Shown piece after piece: positions 33,029 to 36,087 of a stretch of DNA of 36,087 nt. The stretch's first letter is position 1, and the number at the start of each line of letters is the position of its first letter. The stretch covers positions 1-36,087 of the forward strand of contig DASYSL010000212.1 of assembly GCA_036003365.1 (NCBI GenBank). Direction: 5' to 3'. This stretch comes from DASYSL01 sp036003365 (GTDB lineage: Bacteria; Eisenbacteria; RBG-16-71-46; DASYSL01). The translations under genes were made by a program, and so were the position numbers. The notes under the pieces are model-generated. The model was not told where the DNA came from. It was given only the letters and a program-made list of their open reading frames with translations, and made no database searches.

Positions 33029-36000
33029 ATGACCCCACCACGATCCCCAAACCGCCCGCCGTCCTGGCTCGTGGGCCTGGCCTTCGCCGTCTCCGGCTGC
33101 ACCAGCCTGGTGCTCGAGGTGGTGTGGTCGAAGGCGCTGGCCCTCCTCCTCGGCAGCACGCTCCATGCCGTGAGCACGGTGGTGGCCGCCTACCTCTTCG
33201 GCCTCGCTCTGGGCGCCTGGCTCGCCGGCCGCCGGGCGGCCGGGGTGGCGCGCCCGCTCCGTTTGTACGGCTTCCTGGAGATGGGCGTGGGCGCCTACGC
33301 CCTGGTGTCGCTCTTCCTGATCCACGCGATGGATCCGATCGCGGGCGCCCTCTACGCGCGTCTCGGCGCGACTTCGCCCGCCTATCTGGTGGCGCGCGTC
33401 GTCCTGGCGGGCGCCGTGCTCCTGGTGCCCACCGTGCTCATGGGCGCCACCTTGCCCACGCTCGTCGCCTGGGTGTCGCGCGAGCGCACCGGCTGGGAGC
33501 GCGGCCTCGGACTCCTGTACGGGCTCAACACGCTGGGCGCGGTGGTGGGCGCGGCCCTCGCCGGGGCGGTGCTCGTGCCCGGTCTGGGATTGCGCGCCAC
33601 GACGTGGACGGTGGGCGCCCTGGCGCTCGCCGTGGGCGCCTGGATGGCGGCGCTGGGTTCGAAGCCCCCCAAGCCGCAGCATGCGCCAGCGCACACGCCA
33701 CGTGCTCCGGCGCATGCTCCGGCCGCCGCGCCGCATGCGCCAGCGCATGCGCCCCATGCCGCGGTCCCCGCCATCCTCTTCGGCCTCTCGGGGGCCGTCG
33801 CGCTCGTCTTCGAGATCACGTGGGCGCGCGTCTTCGGACTCGTGTTCGGCTCGTCGGTCTATTCGTTCGCGCTCGTGCTCGCGACCTATCTTCTGGGCTT
33901 GGCGCTGGGCAGCCTGCTCTTGGGCGGTCGGCTCGCGGCCGCCCGGGATCCGTGGCGCGCCTTCGGTCTCCTGCAAGCCGGTGTGGCGGCGGGTGCTGCC
34001 CTCGGGCTCTGGCTCCTGCCCTCGTTGCCCAAGCTCTTCCTCACCGCACTCTTCGCCGAGCGCGCGCATGTCGGCGCGCTCTACGGGCTGCTCGCGGCCA
34101 TCGCCGCTTCGATCACGCTCCTGCCCTGCGTCGCCTTCGGCGCACTCTTTCCGGTCGGCGTGCGGCTCGTGGCCGGCAATCAGGCGAATGGCGCGCGCGC
34201 CACCGGACTCGCCTATGCCGCCAACACGGCGGGTACCTTGACCGGCTCCTTGCTCGCGGGCTTCGTTCTCCTGCCCACGATCGGGGTGCACGCGACCTGG
34301 GTGGGCGCGAGCCTGGTCGCGCTGGCGATCGGTGCGGCCGCCCTCGTGCGCACCCAGCGCCCATGGGCCGCACTCTCGGCCATGGCCCTCATCGCCCTCG
34401 CCACCGCCCTCGCGCCGGCGTGGAGCAAGGCGCTCTTCACCCTCGGCTCGTATCGTGCCGCGGTACTCCTTCACTCCGGCATCACCACGGGCTCGGCCGC
34501 CATCGCCGATCTCGGGCGCAAGGAGAGCGCGAACCAGCTCGTGTTCTATCGCGAGGGGCTGCATGGCGTGGTGTCGGTGCACGAAACCCCGGGCGATCCG
34601 CCCGAGCTGAGCCTGCGCGTGAACGGCAAGTCCGACGCCTCGACCGGCGGCGACATGGCGACCCAGGTGTTCCTGGGCCACATCCCGATGCTCTTCGCCC
34701 CGCCCCACGCCAGTGTCTGCGTCATCGGCCAGGGCTCGGGCGTGACCGCGCGCGCCGCCCTCGAGCACGCGCCACGCCGGCTCACGGTGGTCGAGCTCGA
34801 GCCCGCCGTGCTGCAAGCCTCGCGCCTCTTCGACGCATGGTCCGACACCGTGCTGGCCGATCCGCGCGTCGAGATCGTGGTCGAGGACGGGCGCCAGCAC
34901 CTGCAGCACGCCGGGCGCACCTACGACGTCATCATCTCCGAGCCTTCGAATCCGTGGGTGGCGGGCGTCAACAATCTCTTCACCGTCGACTTCTATCGCC
35001 GCGTGCGCACGGCACTCGCGCCGCGCGGCGTCTTCTGCCAGTGGATCCAGGCCTACGAGATTTCGCCGGCGGCCCTCGGCTCGCTCTTCCGCTCGTTCGC
35101 GCAGGTGTTCCCGAACGCCGAAGTCTTTCTGGTGAATTTCGACTTCGTGATCGTGGCGCCGCCGCCGGGCGCCAAGGTCCCGGCTGCGTCGCTCTTCCTC
35201 GAGAACGAGAACAACGCGGTGGCCGACTACCTGCGCCGCTTCCATCTCGACGGCAACGGAACGGTGGCCGGCGCTCACCTCACCGGGCTCGCCACGCTGG
35301 TCCAGAGCTTCCCGGCCGTGCCGCTCAACACCGACGACCGTCCCTACGTGGAGTACCGCGCCCCGATCGATCTCTACGAGCCGCCTTCGCTGCAAGATCT
35401 GTGGAGCACGGTGGCTTCGAGTCCGCTGGCCGATCTCGGCCGCTGGGTGCGGGCCGAGGAGGTGGACTCGGTCGCCTATCGAGCAGGTCTCTACGACTGC
35501 CGCATGGCGCGCTGGAAGCGGGCCGACGCGGTCGCGCGCGAGCTTCGCACCCAAGGCGCCGAGGGCGAGAAGCTCGCCGATCAAGTCTCGGCGCTCATGA
35601 CGCGCGGCCTGCAGGTGGCGCAGGTGGCCACGCTGGTGGACGAGGCGGCCAAGGCGCTGGCGGCGGGCGATACGCCAGCGCTCAAGAACGATCTCTCGCG
35701 CGCGCTGGCGCTCGACCCCGAGCATCCGGCGGCCAACTTGCTCGCGGCGCGACTGGCCACGCAGGCCGGCGCGCTTGATCAGGCGCGCCGCTATCTAGCC
35801 GTGGCGCTGCGCGCCGAGTCGCCCCTCGAACGCTCCGCGGCCTTCGTCAATTTGGGCCTCATCGAGATGCGCGAGGGACACGCCGCCGCCGGGCGTGCGG
35901 CCTTCGAAAGCGCGCGCGCGGCCGCGCCCAGCGAGGCCGAGCCCTACGTCTATCTATCCCGATGGCAGCAGGCGGCCGGCCATCCGGACTCGGCGCGCGC

Positions 36001-36079
36001 CGTGCTCGAGCAAGGCCTTGCCCAAGCCCGTGCCAAGCAGCCGATCCAGAGCGAGATGGGGCGGCTCGGGGCTCGTTGA
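33029..36079 (+). CDS. Membrane-anchored spermidine-synthase-like protein with C-terminal TPRs
   Basis: 1016 residues. The N-terminal half is polytopic and internally duplicated: SGCTSLVLEVVWSKALALLL near residue 22 recurs as SGAVALVFEITWARVFGLVF near 255. The two membrane halves are joined by a His/Ala/Pro-rich linker (about 212-247). From about 500 comes a spermidine-synthase-like Rossmann domain: VIGQGSGVTARAALEH (SAM loop, about 565-580), VVELEPAV with the ribose-binding acid, EDGRQHLQ, and YDVIISEPSNPWVAGVNNLF. The last 150 residues are TPR-like helices (LAAGDTPALKNDLSRALALD, AAFVNLGLIEMREGHAAAGR). Such fusions are widespread and mostly uncharacterised; the reaction may be aminopropyl transfer or another SAM/dcSAM-type chemistry at the membrane. 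The stop is at 36077-36079, so the gene is complete. Confidence 0.88.
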   Translation: MTPPRSPNRPPSWLVGLAFAVSGCTSLVLEVVWSKALALLLGSTLHAVSTVVAAYLFGLALGAWLAGRRAAGVARPLRLYGFLEMGVGAYALVSLFLIHAMDPIAGALYARLGATSPAYLVARVVLAGAVLLVPTVLMGATLPTLVAWVSRERTGWERGLGLLYGLNTLGAVVGAALAGAVLVPGLGLRATTWTVGALALAVGAWMAALGSKPPKPQHAPAHTPRAPAHAPAAAPHAPAHAPHAAVPAILFGLSGAVALVFEITWARVFGLVFGSSVYSFALVLATYLLGLALGSLLLGGRLAAARDPWRAFGLLQAGVAAGAALGLWLLPSLPKLFLTALFAERAHVGALYGLLAAIAASITLLPCVAFGALFPVGVRLVAGNQANGARATGLAYAANTAGTLTGSLLAGFVLLPTIGVHATWVGASLVALAIGAAALVRTQRPWAALSAMALIALATALAPAWSKALFTLGSYRAAVLLHSGITTGSAAIADLGRKESANQLVFYREGLHGVVSVHETPGDPPELSLRVNGKSDASTGGDMATQVFLGHIPMLFAPPHASVCVIGQGSGVTARAALEHAPRRLTVVELEPAVLQASRLFDAWSDTVLADPRVEIVVEDGRQHLQHAGRTYDVIISEPSNPWVAGVNNLFTVDFYRRVRTALAPRGVFCQWIQAYEISPAALGSLFRSFAQVFPNAEVFLVNFDFVIVAPPPGAKVPAASLFLENENNAVADYLRRFHLDGNGTVAGAHLTGLATLVQSFPAVPLNTDDRPYVEYRAPIDLYEPPSLQDLWSTVASSPLADLGRWVRAEEVDSVAYRAGLYDCRMARWKRADAVARELRTQGAEGEKLADQVSALMTRGLQVAQVATLVDEAAKALAAGDTPALKNDLSRALALDPEHPAANLLAARLATQAGALDQARRYLAVALRAESPLERSAAFVNLGLIEMREGHAAAGRAAFESARAAAPSEAEPYVYLSRWQQAAGHPDSARAVLEQGLAQARAKQPIQSEMGRLGAR
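33679..33770 (+). repeat. Short in-gene repeats coding a His-Ala-Pro linker
   Basis: A 15-base sequence (GCATGCGCCAGCGCA) occurs exactly at 33679-33693 and 33733-33747, with partial copies between and after. It encodes HAPAH-type repeats in the linker between the two membrane halves of the protein. The spacing of 54 bases keeps the reading frame, so the linker probably grew by local duplication. Confidence 0.7.
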
Positions 36080-36087
36080 GGCGCCCG

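Noticed and set aside
33679..33770. Clustered short repeats that might be a CRISPR array or iterons
   Set aside because: Repeats are in frame inside a conserved gene, only 15 bases long, with no unique spacers of constant length.
32824..35778. Very long open frames in other phases over the spermidine-synthase-like gene, both strands
   Set aside because: Compositionally biased, no domains; the 33029-36079 frame has clear membrane, SAM-binding and TPR features.

Overview
The window is one stretch of a very GC-rich, strongly GC3-biased genome from a Gram-negative bacterium. It carries a TonB-dependent receptor, many lipoproteins, a PorV-type outer-membrane protein, a gingipain/PorU-type C25 peptidase and several secreted proteins ending in FlgD-like or type IX secretion-like C-terminal domains. 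That combination at this GC content suggests Candidatus Eisenbacteria or a related FCB-superphylum lineage. This is inference; there is no rRNA in the window to settle it. No tRNA, rRNA, CRISPR array, insertion sequence or transposase gene was seen.

Layout. (1) Positions 1-2979, minus strand: two paralogous secreted OB-fold proteins, the first cut by the window edge, separated by a nested hairpin with a T-rich tail. (2) 3168-11409, minus strand: a tightly packed five-gene cell-envelope operon with every junction overlapping. It runs TonB-dependent receptor, PorV-like barrel, NHL-propeller lipoprotein, FN3/FlgD-type secreted protein, lipoprotein. It starts from a good promoter whose -10 lies on the stop codon of the upstream gene. 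(3) 11476-13537, minus strand: blue-copper lipoprotein, type III polyketide synthase and an isoprenylcysteine-methyltransferase-type enzyme, a pair known from alkylpyrone/alkylresorcinol pathways. (4) 13623-15949, minus strand: adenosine deaminase coupled by a 4-base overlap to an RpiB-family sugar-phosphate isomerase, preceded by a small Fis-type regulator. (5) 15950-16414: a 465-base gene-free region with a perfect 22-base inverted repeat and a promoter giving an apparently leaderless uridine kinase mRNA. (6) 16415-19886, plus strand: uridine kinase, a secreted propeller-like protein, thymidine kinase and a BMP-family nucleoside-binding lipoprotein. (7) 19927-21467, minus strand: GNAT protein and an unknown lipoprotein. 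(8) 21609-26039, plus strand: nucleoside ABC transporter (ATPase and two permeases) coupled to purine nucleoside phosphorylase. (9) 26029-32896, minus strand: a lipoprotein, a secreted HEAT-cyclophilin fusion and a C25 peptidase. (10) 33029-36079, plus strand: a membrane spermidine-synthase-like protein with TPRs.

The unifying theme of the middle third is nucleoside use. A BMP-type importer brings nucleosides in, adenosine deaminase and purine nucleoside phosphorylase turn them into base plus (deoxy)ribose-1-phosphate, uridine and thymidine kinases salvage pyrimidine nucleosides, and an RpiB-family isomerase could handle the pentose phosphate. The most interesting observation is that this isomerase has an N-terminal amphipathic helix and a Pro/Ala/Ser-rich linker, the architecture of a bacterial-microcompartment encapsulation peptide. 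It also has Asp where RpiB enzymes normally have the catalytic Cys. This suggests that nucleoside-derived sugar phosphates are processed in a protein shell encoded elsewhere in the genome.
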